Positions 29,589 to 36,530 of a stretch of DNA of 64,000 bases are shown here, one piece after another. The first letter of the stretch is position 1, and each line of letters starts with the position of its first letter. The stretch comes from Bacteroidaceae bacterium (lineage in GTDB: Bacteria > Bacteroidota > Bacteroidia > Bacteroidales > Bacteroidaceae): the NCBI GenBank assembly GCA_024398475.1, contig JAKSJB010000004.1:1-64000 (forward strand), given 5' to 3'. A program made the translations under genes and the position numbers. Below the pieces are notes generated by a model, which worked only from the letters and a program-made list of their open reading frames with translations, was not told where the DNA came from and searched no databases.

Positions 29589-29629
29589 TTGATTGTAAGG
29601 GATTCTTTTAAATTCTCCCTTACAATCAA
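29589..29629 (-). terminator. Perfect 14-bp hairpin between small gene and hypothetical gene
   Basis: TTGATTGTAAGGGA (29589-29602) pairs with TCCCTTACAATCAA (29616-29629) around a 13-nt loop. There is no clear U-tract, so it could be a weak terminator, an RNA processing site or an operator. Confidence 0.5.
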
Positions 29630-29636
29630 GTTGTTC

Positions 29637-29804
29637 TTAGCGGCCACCAGTCTTATAGACTTCAACCACCTGGCAGCGACCACTCTTACCGGCAATAGTC
29701 TGATTCCATTTTGAAATTGCCTCAGACTCGCTTGATGCAGCAACTGTATAAGTTGACTAGCATGTAGAGCCACCTTCTTTGTAAACTACGTTATAATTTG
29801 CCAT
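29637..29804 (-). pseudogene. Small gene interrupted by one in-frame TAG
   Basis: Reads MANYNVVYKEGGSTC, then TAG (codon 16, 29757-29759), then STYTVAASSESEAISKWN... to ...EVYKTGGR and TAA. With TAG read as an amino acid this is a 55-residue protein that looks natural: alternating strand, SEAIS helix, strand. Without it only 15 residues are made. It lies 7 nt after the acyltransferase stop, as expected in an operon. It is either a nonsense-bearing pseudogene or an amber-readthrough gene (see findings). I do not recognise the family. Confidence 0.6.
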
Positions 29805-29811
29805 AATAGTT

Positions 29812-30720
29812 TTAATTTGTGATCTTTAATCTCTTATTACTCCACAGCATCCAAAGGTCAGGTTGTTCTTTTATGTTTTGTTCCAGGTGTCTAACAAAAT
29901 CATCTGTGTATGCATAAGGATTTGTTTCGACATCATTCGGTGTTAACCTTTTAAATTCAATAGAATAATACCCTCTGTGTGTTCGGCGTATATGCGCATA
30001 CATAAAAGTCATATTGTATTTCCTACCAATACGTTCTGATCCGCTATATACAGAAAGAAATTGGTTTAGAAAAGGAGACTTATGAATAGATCGATCTTTT
30101 CTTCTATATGGTGGAACATCTGCTAATGTCCCGATGATCACACCGTCATACTTACCCTGTTCTATAGCCTCGAACATAGACAATACTGGTTTTATAGGTT
30201 GATTGTGAGGGATTGTTATAGCACCAAATCGATTTCTCATAGCAATCAGCCATTCTGTTAACGGATTGGATTTCGCAGAATAATACAAGTTGCCCATCAG
30301 AATATTAGGCATATGTAATGGGAGTGACACTAGCCATTCGTAATTTACAAAATGACCACTATAACAAATGATTCTCTTATTCGTTCTAAGCACCTCTGTA
30401 ATTTCGTCCTTGTTGACTATTCTACACCTGGAGATGAACTCATTATCCGAAAAACTTGTGCTTTTTACTATTTCATAAGTAAAATCATATAGGTTAGCAT
30501 AAACTTTTCTTGACAAAGCTACGACATCTTTGTTTGACAAGTTTGGAAATACTTTTAAGAGATTGCCCTTTATTCGTTCGGTATAATTCGATGCAATCTT
30601 ACATAGTATAGTTCCAGAAATGTCAGACATGAAATACAGAAATTGCAGTGGTACAATTTGTGCAAATTTGATTATTCGGATTAAACTCCGTAAGAAAATA
30701 TGTAACGTTTTTTCTTGCAT
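29812..30720 (-). CDS. LpxL/HtrB-family lipid A acyltransferase homologue
   Basis: 302 residues. The family's catalytic HX4(D/E) motif is present as SGHFVNYEWL (His123, Glu128). An N-terminal hydrophobic helix (about 10-30) would hold it at the inner membrane. The expected second motif appears altered as GTLADVPPYRRKDRS, and the C-terminus WMLWSNKRLK fits the 'W...R+K' end of the family. Canonical members add a secondary acyl chain to lipid A. Because this copy lies in an AT-rich island among unknown genes, it may modify another lipid or a peptide. It stops at TAA and is flanked by perfect hairpins on both sides. Confidence 0.82.
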   Translation of the reverse strand: MQEKTLHIFLRSLIRIIKFAQIVPLQFLYFMSDISGTILCKIASNYTERIKGNLLKVFPNLSNKDVVALSRKVYANLYDFTYEIVKSTSFSDNEFISRCRIVNKDEITEVLRTNKRIICYSGHFVNYEWLVSLPLHMPNILMGNLYYSAKSNPLTEWLIAMRNRFGAITIPHNQPIKPVLSMFEAIEQGKYDGVIIGTLADVPPYRRKDRSIHKSPFLNQFLSVYSGSERIGRKYNMTFMYAHIRRTHRGYYSIEFKRLTPNDVETNPYAYTDDFVRHLEQNIKEQPDLWMLWSNKRLKITN

Positions 30721-30734
30721 GTAAAATTATCATG

Positions 30735-30778
30735 CTCTATGACAGAGTTGTCTTTTGAATACAGACTCTGTCATAGAG
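30735..30778 (-). terminator. Perfect 14-bp hairpin upstream of the acyltransferase
   Basis: CTCTATGACAGAGT (30735-30748) pairs with ACTCTGTCATAGAG (30765-30778). It lies between the 44-residue peptide gene and the acyltransferase gene and could terminate or process that transcript. Confidence 0.55.
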
Positions 30779-30796
30779 GAAATTTTGTTTTGTCTA

Positions 30797-30931
30797 TTAT
30801 CCACCAATATCATCACATGGGTCATCACATCCGCAAAATGAATAAAGTGTTCCCCATATAAGACTCAGCAAAGAACTTCCAATAGTGAACAACAATATCA
30901 CTATGATAATTCCCAAAATGAATATGAGCAT
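30797..30931 (-). CDS. 44-residue membrane peptide with Cys/Asp-rich tail
   Basis: ATG at 30931, TAA at 30797. One strongly hydrophobic helix (MLIFILGIIIVILLF...) is followed by a short tail, SFCGCDDPCDDIGG, with three Cys and four Asp. The arrangement suggests a small membrane protein that binds metal, or a modified peptide. It lies between the Sel1-repeat gene and the acyltransferase gene on the same strand. A 36-bp tandem repeat carrying AAGGAGGT lies upstream. Family not recognised. Confidence 0.55.
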   Translation of the reverse strand: MLIFILGIIIVILLFTIGSSLLSLIWGTLYSFCGCDDPCDDIGG

Positions 30932-30953
30932 ATCAATATTACATTAAAACTAT

Positions 30954-31061
30954 GTCTTCATCCTTTCTAGCGACTCGACTTTCTCTATTACCTACCTCCT
31001 TTTAAGCGACTCGGCTTTTTCTTTTACCTACCTCCTTTTAAGCGACTCGGCTTTTTCTTTT
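30954..31061 (-). repeat. 36-bp tandem repeat, two exact and one degenerate unit
   Basis: Units start at 30990 and 31026 and are nearly identical; a diverged unit precedes them (30954-30989). Read on the minus strand each unit has GAGTCGCTTAAAAGGAGGTAG, which includes a perfect anti-16S complement AAGGAGGT. A related GAGTCGCTTGAAAGAG occurs near 33820-33835. No spacers, so it is not CRISPR. Confidence 0.8.
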
Positions 31062-31078
31062 TTTTATTCATACATAGA

Positions 31079-32095
31079 CTAACAAGTCTTAATTATACTT
31101 AGGCTGTTAAATTTTAGAGGATTTGACTGATAAACAACTTTTGCATTCTTTTGGTCAAAATTATACCACTTCAATGCCTCTGAATTACTTTTTGTTACAC
31201 CAGTTCCTTCTTCGTAACATTTGCCTAACTTTTGTTGTGCACCTTTGTGACCTTGCTTTGCTGCTTTACGATACCATTTTGCCGCTTCTGAGTAGTCTCC
31301 ATCATTGTAGTACATTGTTGCAAGATTATTCTGTGCCAATGCATAACCTTGTTTAGCAGCAGCAAGCATATACTTCTTTGCCTCTTCTCTATTTTTAGTT
31401 ATGCCAGTTCCTATATACATACAAGATGCAAGATTACACTGAGCAGGTGCATATTCTTTAGATGCAGCCTTGTAATACCAATTTACAGCTTCATTTATGT
31501 CTTTGGTTACTTCTAGAAGACCTTCTTCGAGACACCAACCTAGCATATTCATAGCAGGAGAATACCCTTGTTCTGCAGCAAGGCGATACAATTTTACTGC
31601 TTCACTGTAATTTTGTGATATTCCTTTGCCAAGTTTGTAGAAATCTCCAAGTTCATATTGAGCTCTTGGCATTTCCTGATTAGCAGCTTTTTTCATCCAC
31701 TTAAAACTTTCACAAAAGTCTTGTGCGGTCCCTGTTCCGAAGAAATAGCATCTTGCTAATAAGAATTGTGCTCTGTGAAAGCCATTCTCTGCAGACTTTT
31801 TTAACCATGTAAATGCAATTCCTGAATTACTTTCAACCCGTTCTCCCAGAGCATAACACAAACCAAGTTCGTATTGAGCAAGGACAGACCCTTGTTCTGC
31901 CTTAGATTTGATTACGGATAACAATTCATCATCACTTGAAACGTTAGTCAGGGAAGAACTGAGACTTTTATAGTCTTCGTCAAAAACAGATTCAAGATTC
32001 ATGTCTTTTATGAAATAAGACTTGTTGCTCTTTGATTTTGAAGAGTTCTCTTGGTCTACTCCCAAAATCTTTTTAAAGTTGTTGAAAAATCCCAT
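31079..32095 (-). CDS. Sel1-like (TPR-type) repeat protein
   Basis: 338 residues. After a charged N-terminal 65 residues it carries about seven Sel1 repeats, each of the form A...LG..Y..G.G...N..EA..W..KAA..G (for example AQYELGDFYKLGKGISQNYSEAVKLYRLAAEQG). Sel1 proteins are helical scaffolds for protein-protein contacts. No signal peptide, so probably cytoplasmic. It ends in TAG, which is followed by four sense codons and TAA; if TAG were read through, only five residues would be added. It lies 40 bp downstream of the HTH gene. Confidence 0.85.
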   Translation of the reverse strand: MGFFNNFKKILGVDQENSSKSKSNKSYFIKDMNLESVFDEDYKSLSSSLTNVSSDDELLSVIKSKAEQGSVLAQYELGLCYALGERVESNSGIAFTWLKKSAENGFHRAQFLLARCYFFGTGTAQDFCESFKWMKKAANQEMPRAQYELGDFYKLGKGISQNYSEAVKLYRLAAEQGYSPAMNMLGWCLEEGLLEVTKDINEAVNWYYKAASKEYAPAQCNLASCMYIGTGITKNREEAKKYMLAAAKQGYALAQNNLATMYYNDGDYSEAAKWYRKAAKQGHKGAQQKLGKCYEEGTGVTKSNSEALKWYNFDQKNAKVVYQSNPLKFNSLSIIKTC

Positions 32096-32135
32096 AGATT
32101 AAAATTTTATTTACTTTATAAATGCTTTCAAATTT

Positions 32136-33299
32136 TCACTTAAATTCTCCTTTTGCCATAAGCACCCACATGTTTTCACTGTTCACGTCGAAAGATGGGA
32201 CATAGTCTCCAAAAGTCTCGCCACCTTCTATGAGCTTGGCTGTTGACTTAGACATATCAAACCACATAGTCAGGCGTGGAGTGATGTCACAGTCTTCAAG
32301 TAAAGACTTCTCTTCCTGAGTTGGCGAGAGTGTTCTGACATAGAAACGAGATGTATCTGTATCGACATCTGTAACCTCAAACTGATAGGTACTTAGGTCG
32401 TTCAAAGCCTTGCCAAGAATCTTGCCAGCAACATCGTTATCACCTTTCTCGAATGCAGCAAGTGCCCGATCTATGTAACCTTCTCCTTGTGACGCCTTGT
32501 ATAGTTCCTGACGACGAGCAAAGTCTTTACTTTCATTGTCGGCAACAAGGATGTGAACACGCTTATGCCATGTATCGAAGCACTCTTCTGCCCACGAACA
32601 GTATGTGAACCTATTGTTGGCCGGTTCCTGAGCCTGTCGAAGGATGCCTAACGCATTGATGCAAGTGCAGAATACCACAACATGCTTACCTGACTCAGTA
32701 GCAAGTCTTTCTGCCAGAAGTATTATATCATCGAACCCTCCTTCATTGCCCGAACCTGTATAATTGATTTCTATAGTCTTTTGCGGCATCTTCGAAAGTC
32801 GGGCGATACTTGTCTCAAATGCAAAGATGTCTTCCTGCTTTATGGTGATACTCTTTACCATCCCTTTGCCGAGAACGTCTTCTGCTACTTTGCGAAGGTC
32901 TGCAACGATACAATCATTGCTATCGTGCATGATGATCATAGGCTTCATTCTCTCACTGAGGAAGAACTCGTCAATAAGTTCACGAAGTCTCTCTGCTCTG
33001 ATCACCTGCAGTTCATTCTCTGGCATGAGTTGACTGATACATTCAGCGACTTCTGCTTCGTCTTCTTCCTCAGAAGTCTCACCAAAGTGTAAGACATTTG
33101 AGAACTCTTTGAAGAAGTCTCTATTCAAGAGTCGTGAGACTTCCATAAGTCTGTCTGTTGCGATATGGGCACGCTTGAAAATGTCGTAAACAGTCTGACG
33201 TTCACGATGTAATGCTTTAGCGAAAGTATCAATAGAAGGATACTGTTTGCGTACTTCCTTCTCAATTTCTTTTCCGATGTGGTACTCTTCCATGTTCAT
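32136..33299 (-). CDS. HTH-domain protein, 387 residues, unknown effector part
   Basis: The N-terminal 70 residues are helix-turn-helix-like (SIDTFAKALHRERQTVYDIFKRAHIATDRLMEVSRLLNRDFFKEFS). An acidic linker (ETSEEEDEAEVAE) follows. The rest (about 110-387) is an alpha/beta region resembling no family I know, with TIEINYTGSGNEGGFDDIILLAERLA and VVVFCTCINALGILRQ. It may sense or bind something and regulate the island. It has a good promoter (33319-33350) and ends in TGA. It is probably the first gene of an HTH-Sel1-peptide-acyltransferase run. Confidence 0.7.
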   Translation of the reverse strand: MNMEEYHIGKEIEKEVRKQYPSIDTFAKALHRERQTVYDIFKRAHIATDRLMEVSRLLNRDFFKEFSNVLHFGETSEEEDEAEVAECISQLMPENELQVIRAERLRELIDEFFLSERMKPMIIMHDSNDCIVADLRKVAEDVLGKGMVKSITIKQEDIFAFETSIARLSKMPQKTIEINYTGSGNEGGFDDIILLAERLATESGKHVVVFCTCINALGILRQAQEPANNRFTYCSWAEECFDTWHKRVHILVADNESKDFARRQELYKASQGEGYIDRALAAFEKGDNDVAGKILGKALNDLSTYQFEVTDVDTDTSRFYVRTLSPTQEEKSLLEDCDITPRLTMWFDMSKSTAKLIEGGETFGDYVPSFDVNSENMWVLMAKGEFK

Positions 33300-33318
33300 T
33301 TGTTTTGTAAATCAAGTG

Positions 33319-33350
33319 CAAAGGTACTCACTATGCATAAAAGCAACAAA
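33319..33350 (-). promoter_or_regulatory. Complete promoter of the HTH gene
   Basis: TTTG (33347-33350), 20-bp spacer, TACCTTTG (33319-33326) on the minus strand, 20 bp before the ATG at 33299. Confidence 0.7.
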
Positions 33351-33541
33351 GATTCCCCGACGGCTTGACTTGACAAGTCTGTCGGAAAATTTTTGCTATG
33401 TTTTTATATCGAGAAGGAATGCTTATCTGCATAGAGCCATACTCACCGAATTAAAGTGTCTTATGGCTCCTGTTCAGACATGATACATTTAATAATACGC
33501 GTGCGTGCGCGAAAACACTGATGCGTACACATAAAGAAGAC

Positions 33542-33567
33542 GTGAAGCCCGTTGTCGCTCGCTTCAC
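33542..33567 (-). terminator. Hairpin after small peptide frame
   Basis: GTGAAGC (33542-33548) with GCTTCAC (33561-33567), at the end of the 33564-33707 frame. U-tract is poor, so only a candidate. Confidence 0.3.
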
Positions 33568-33707
33568 ACATTGAGGTCTTCGAACTTACCCGTCTATCGA
33601 AACGAGCAACGAGACCCCACGTCTGTATGCATAGTTATACCTCTAAAGAGCCCTCTCTTACGAAAAGACTCAAAAGAGGGCATGTTAATACATACCCTGG
33701 GCATCAT
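33564..33707 (-). CDS. Possible small peptide frame with one in-frame TAG
   Basis: MMPRVCINMPSFESFRKRG... for 37 codons, then TAG, then TGKFEDLNV and TGA. It is basic, with no recognised family. It lies downstream of a well-placed promoter (33881-33912). It could be a conserved leader RNA rather than a protein. It ends in TGA, unlike the other TAG-bearing frames. Confidence 0.25.
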
Positions 33708-33880
33708 CGTTGCAAGGTTTCTTAATAGACAATCAGATGAAGTGTTCGAAGTTTCAATGTGTCAGAAACCAAGCGTCAATAACGCTTTCTCTATGTTTAC
33801 CCTCTTCCATCCGCCACTCTTTCAAGCGACTCAGGCGTAGGGCATTTGCTATTATGCACTTTTAGCGTAATTTAGCGTTA

Positions 33881-33912
33881 CAAAGGTATAAATAAAAGTT
33901 CGATTAGGCAAG
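33881..33912 (-). promoter_or_regulatory. Orphan promoter reading left
   Basis: CTTG (33909-33912), 20-bp spacer, TACCTTTG (33881-33888) on the minus strand. The next full gene in this direction begins only at 33299 and has its own promoter. Confidence 0.5.
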
Positions 33913-34247
33913 ATATAAGTGTCACTTTTAAGAATTATTACTAAAATATGCTAATTTTGATAGCCAAAAGTTGCATATTTAATGGAAAAGTTGTAATCAA
34001 AGTGTCAAAAAATCTTTTAATTACTACTTTTCTGCATGTTTCTGTTACCATGTCTATAGAGTACGAGAGAAGTGTGTCGTACCAAACCGTAAAACAGTCA
34101 TTTCAAAGTCTGGTATCATCATTTCAAGCCATGATACGACCATTTCATGGTGCGTTCTCTCTGCGAGAACTGGGGAATCAGGTTACAACAACTACTATAT
34201 TACATTACGAATGCTATTCTATTATATTGCAGATGTACCGATACGCA

Positions 34248-34288
34248 CAAAAGAAAAGGCCATGAGACTTGTTCTTTGTCCCATGACC
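34248..34288 (-). terminator. Intrinsic terminator after the TAG-interrupted frame
   Basis: On the minus strand GGTCATGGGAC (34278-34288) pairs with GTCTCATGGCC (34258-34268), followed by TTTTCTTTTG. It sits 10 bp after the TAA at 34299. Confidence 0.8.
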
Positions 34289-34298
34289 AAGGTCTTTC

Positions 34299-35348
34299 TT
34301 AAAAGCTCACATTAGATGTAAGTTCTGTATTCAGCCAATCATCTTCATTTCCAGTATTGACTCTACCTATGAGTTGAGTTCTTGTCAACTCTTCGTTTCT
34401 TGTCTTCAAATCTTCAATCTCACGAGTCAAGGTATCTATTTTCTTGTTTAAGGTTTCTATCGTAGCGGTAAGCATTTTGTTGTTACTATTCAAAGTATCA
34501 ATCATCATCTAAGTGGACGTATCAATAGCCTCATTAGTTACTGCGTGTTGGTTTACAATAAGAGTCTTTATCTCTTCATGTTCTTTAGCACTTCGTTCTT
34601 CATGAATGAGATTATTGGACTTCTTCAATAGTCCGTACTTCTTCATCCATCGTTGAGCAGTCGATTCACTTGTATGGTATTGGCTTGCAATAATCTTTTT
34701 CTTGTCCGATTGGCTCATCCAATCCTCAAACAACCAGGTAAGATCTTCCTTACACTTTGGTTTCATTATGTCTTTTGCTGTAAGAACAGGTACTATAGTC
34801 TTTCTTCTTATGCTATAGACAGATTCATCTGTAATGAAAGGAAGGTCAGACATATCGGTTTCCATCACCCATTGATATATGGTTTCAATGCCATCAACCC
34901 CATCTCTAAAGCATAGAACATCCCAAGTCTCATCCCAATTCGTACTATAGAAAAAGAATCGTTGTAGCAGTAATTTCAAGAGTGCAAAGCGAATCTGGAA
35001 ATCATAGACTTGTTCGTAGGTGATGAAAAGCAATGAGGCTTCTACAAGAGCAAGTTTGAAATACTTGTCTTTCTCATATTTCATGCATTGGTTCTCTCTT
35101 GACACTGTAAAACCGAACTATTCCTTCATGGCAGTTTCAATAGAATAATTATGGCTCTAACTAACATACATACCTGACTTTGATTTCTCATTCCTTAACA
35201 ATGTCTTTCTATAGGTATCGTCCAATTCTTTAAGCGTAGTCTTATAACGCTTGACAGTTTCCCATGGTTTCTCGAACTTTCCTTTCAAGGCCTTCTTGAA
35301 GTTGGCATTCATTTCTAATACTGCAAAGAAGGCAGAGCATCTTATCAT
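34299..35348 (-). pseudogene. 350-codon frame broken only by three in-frame TAG codons
   Basis: From ATG 35348 to TAA 34299 the frame is open except for TAG at codons 64 (35157-35159), 77 (35118-35120) and 280 (34509-34511). Pieces: 63 residues (basic, KFEKPWETVKRYKTTLKEL), 12 residues (SHNYSIETAMKE), 202 residues with a helix-turn-helix-like segment near 215-241 (KKKIIASQYHTSESTAQRWM), and 69 residues of coiled coil (about 284-325, LNKKIDTLTREIEDLKTRNEEL). The pieces make sense as one DNA-binding protein with a coiled-coil tail. There is no TAA, TGA or visible frameshift inside, and a terminator follows directly. Pseudogene is the cautious label; amber readthrough or recoding is the alternative. 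Family not recognised. Confidence 0.6.
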
Positions 35349-35416
35349 AATGAATTACTAATTACATAATTACCCCCATTTGCGACAAACTGATATACGC
35401 ATCGTTGTTCCCATGG

Positions 35417-35454
35417 CGTATTTGCAATTGATAAGAAAGTAGATTGCAAATACG
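35417..35454. repeat. 12-bp inverted repeat, possible operator
   Basis: Perfect 12-bp arms CGTATTTGCAAT and ATTGCAAATACG separated by 14 bp, about 70 bp upstream of the TAG-interrupted gene. Confidence 0.6.
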
Positions 35455-35652
35455 TCGTTTTTCAACAACTCACAAAGAACTGAATATCAATGCATAACAA
35501 AAAAAGTGTTTACATACTGACATCGCCGTTGAGATACATGCAATAACATGGTATCAATTAATTATTTCTTCATTCCAGACCTTGTATCGTAGGGCAATCT
35601 TAATGCAGCCAACAAGCATCAGCCCACCCGACGGTTGTCAATTGACTCCCTT

Positions 35653-35687
35653 AAAATTATCAGTTTATCAGTTATCAGTTTTTTTAA
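35653..35687 (-). repeat. AACTGATA repeat (inverted copy)
   Basis: TTATCAGTTTATCAGTTATC followed by a T-run, the same as at 28035-28065. Confidence 0.75.
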
Positions 35688-35843
35688 ATGGAAATCACCT
35701 CATCCTCCTGGAAGATGTGGTGTATTTAACCTACATATATAGGTTACTTAAAGTGGCGGGCATAAAAACTGCACTTGTTACAGAATACGCAGTTCAAAAT
35801 AAACACGAAAAAGGGACATATTTACGTGTCGATATTTTGCTCC

Positions 35844-35861
35844 ACTGTGTGCGCACACAGT
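35844..35861. promoter_or_regulatory. 18-bp perfect palindrome, operator candidate
   Basis: ACTGTGTGCGCACACAGT lies about 105 bp upstream of the -33 box at 35966. A second palindrome GTGTTCGAACAC follows at 35899-35910. Both share TGTG/CACA half-sites, as expected for a dimeric regulator. Confidence 0.5.
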
Positions 35862-35898
35862 AAATATTTTTTGCACACTTCACCCCTATTTTGAGCAC

Positions 35899-35910
35899 GT
35901 GTTCGAACAC
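35899..35910. promoter_or_regulatory. 12-bp perfect palindrome, operator candidate
   Basis: GTGTTCGAACAC, centred about 52 bp from the centre of the 18-bp palindrome (about five helical turns). Confidence 0.45.
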
Positions 35911-35965
35911 ACACAGTGATTTAGGTCAATAAAATCATAAACTTCAATTATTTTTCGTGATAATA

Positions 35966-35997
35966 TTTGGTCATAATAAAAAACTGCCATACCTTTG
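35966..35997 (+). promoter_or_regulatory. Complete promoter of the structured transcript
   Basis: TTTG (35966-35969), exactly 20-bp spacer, TACCTTTG (35990-35997). Confidence 0.75.
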
Positions 35998-36149
35998 CAG
36001 CGTCAAAAGACAAGAGGGGCACTCAGAAACGCTACCGGGAACTACTTAAAGGCGTAAGTAAAGAGAACCGCAGCCGAAGCCCATCAACATCATACCGAAA
36101 AGGAATACACTATATATAATAGTTGTTTCGAAAGGAACAAAGTAAAAAG

Positions 36150-36257
36150 ATTGGTTTGATTAGGTTAATAAGTAAAATAGGTTAGTTTGATTAGGTTAAT
36201 AATTAGTTTGATTAGTTTTAAGATTAGTTTGATTGGTTAATTTAGATTTGATTAGTT
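36150..36257 (+). repeat. Imperfect direct repeats of GTTTGATTAG
   Basis: About six GTTTGATTRG units with spacing of roughly 14-24 bp, separated by TTAATAA-like words, inside the structured transcript. Confidence 0.7.
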
Positions 36258-36412
36258 ATTTAAATGAAGACACCTTAGGGGTACAGGTCAAGCGAGACCA
36301 ACCCCTTTACGAAAAAAGGGAATCTCCTTACAGCCGGCAAAGGCGTAAGAGAACAACATATAAATAAACAGGAAATATTAATTAACAGAAAAATAGGTAA
36401 AAGATTGTAATT

Positions 36413-36490
36413 ATGGAAACAATGGTAATCTTCGCAGCAGCAATCATCGTAGTCGCTGCATTCGTGAGCAACATTTCAGTTTTGAAATAA
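36413..36490 (+). CDS. 25-residue hydrophobic peptide
   Basis: ATG at 36413 (METMVIFAAAIIVV...) to TAA at 36490. Essentially one membrane helix with a short polar end. It is the last element before a strong terminator and follows a 400-nt leader. This layout resembles small membrane peptides or type I toxins, but no antisense RNA is evident. Family not recognised. Confidence 0.5.
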   Translation: METMVIFAAAIIVVAAFVSNISVLK

Positions 36491-36530
36491 GCTCTTCTTT
36501 TTGAAATCAACACAGTTTAGTATAAATCAG

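Larger units (their letters stand above)
33351..34247. other. Long intergenic stretch with orphan promoter and small peptides
   Basis: No full gene supported. It has a minus-strand promoter (33881-33912), two possible minus-strand short peptides (an 18-codon frame from an ATG near 33810 and the one at 33564-33707), a hairpin at 33542-33567, a GCCCTCT/AGAGGGC pair (33650-33681) and GTATCAT/ATGATAC (34113-34137). Plus-strand frames at 33571-33840 and 33948-34265 have poor composition and no start signals. Confidence 0.5.
35349..35965. other. Intergenic region with palindromes
   Basis: No gene supported. It holds an inverted repeat CGTATTTGCAAT / ATTGCAAATACG (35417-35428, 35443-35454) upstream of the TAG-interrupted frame, an AACTGATA-type repeat (35653-35687) and two perfect palindromes (35844-35861, 35899-35910). 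A 93-codon plus frame at 35582-35863 runs through the repeat and is not accepted. Confidence 0.5.

Noticed and set aside
30954..31061. CRISPR array
   Set aside because: 36-bp direct repeats follow each other without spacers, and no cas gene is present.
31064..31081. Readthrough of the Sel1 gene's TAG
   Set aside because: Only five residues would be added before TAA; consistent with an ordinary tandem stop.
33571..34265. Plus-strand open frames of 89 and 105 codons
   Set aside because: No start signals, low-quality composition, overlap with promoters and hairpins of the opposite strand.
35582..35863. 93-codon plus-strand frame
   Set aside because: Runs through the AACTGATA repeat and an operator-like palindrome; no supporting signals.
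36264..36410. 49-codon plus-strand frame with one TAG (MKTP, TAG, GYRSSE...) ending in TAA
   Set aside because: It overlaps predicted hairpins of the structured transcript and its composition is not clearly protein-like; too weak to count as another amber gene.
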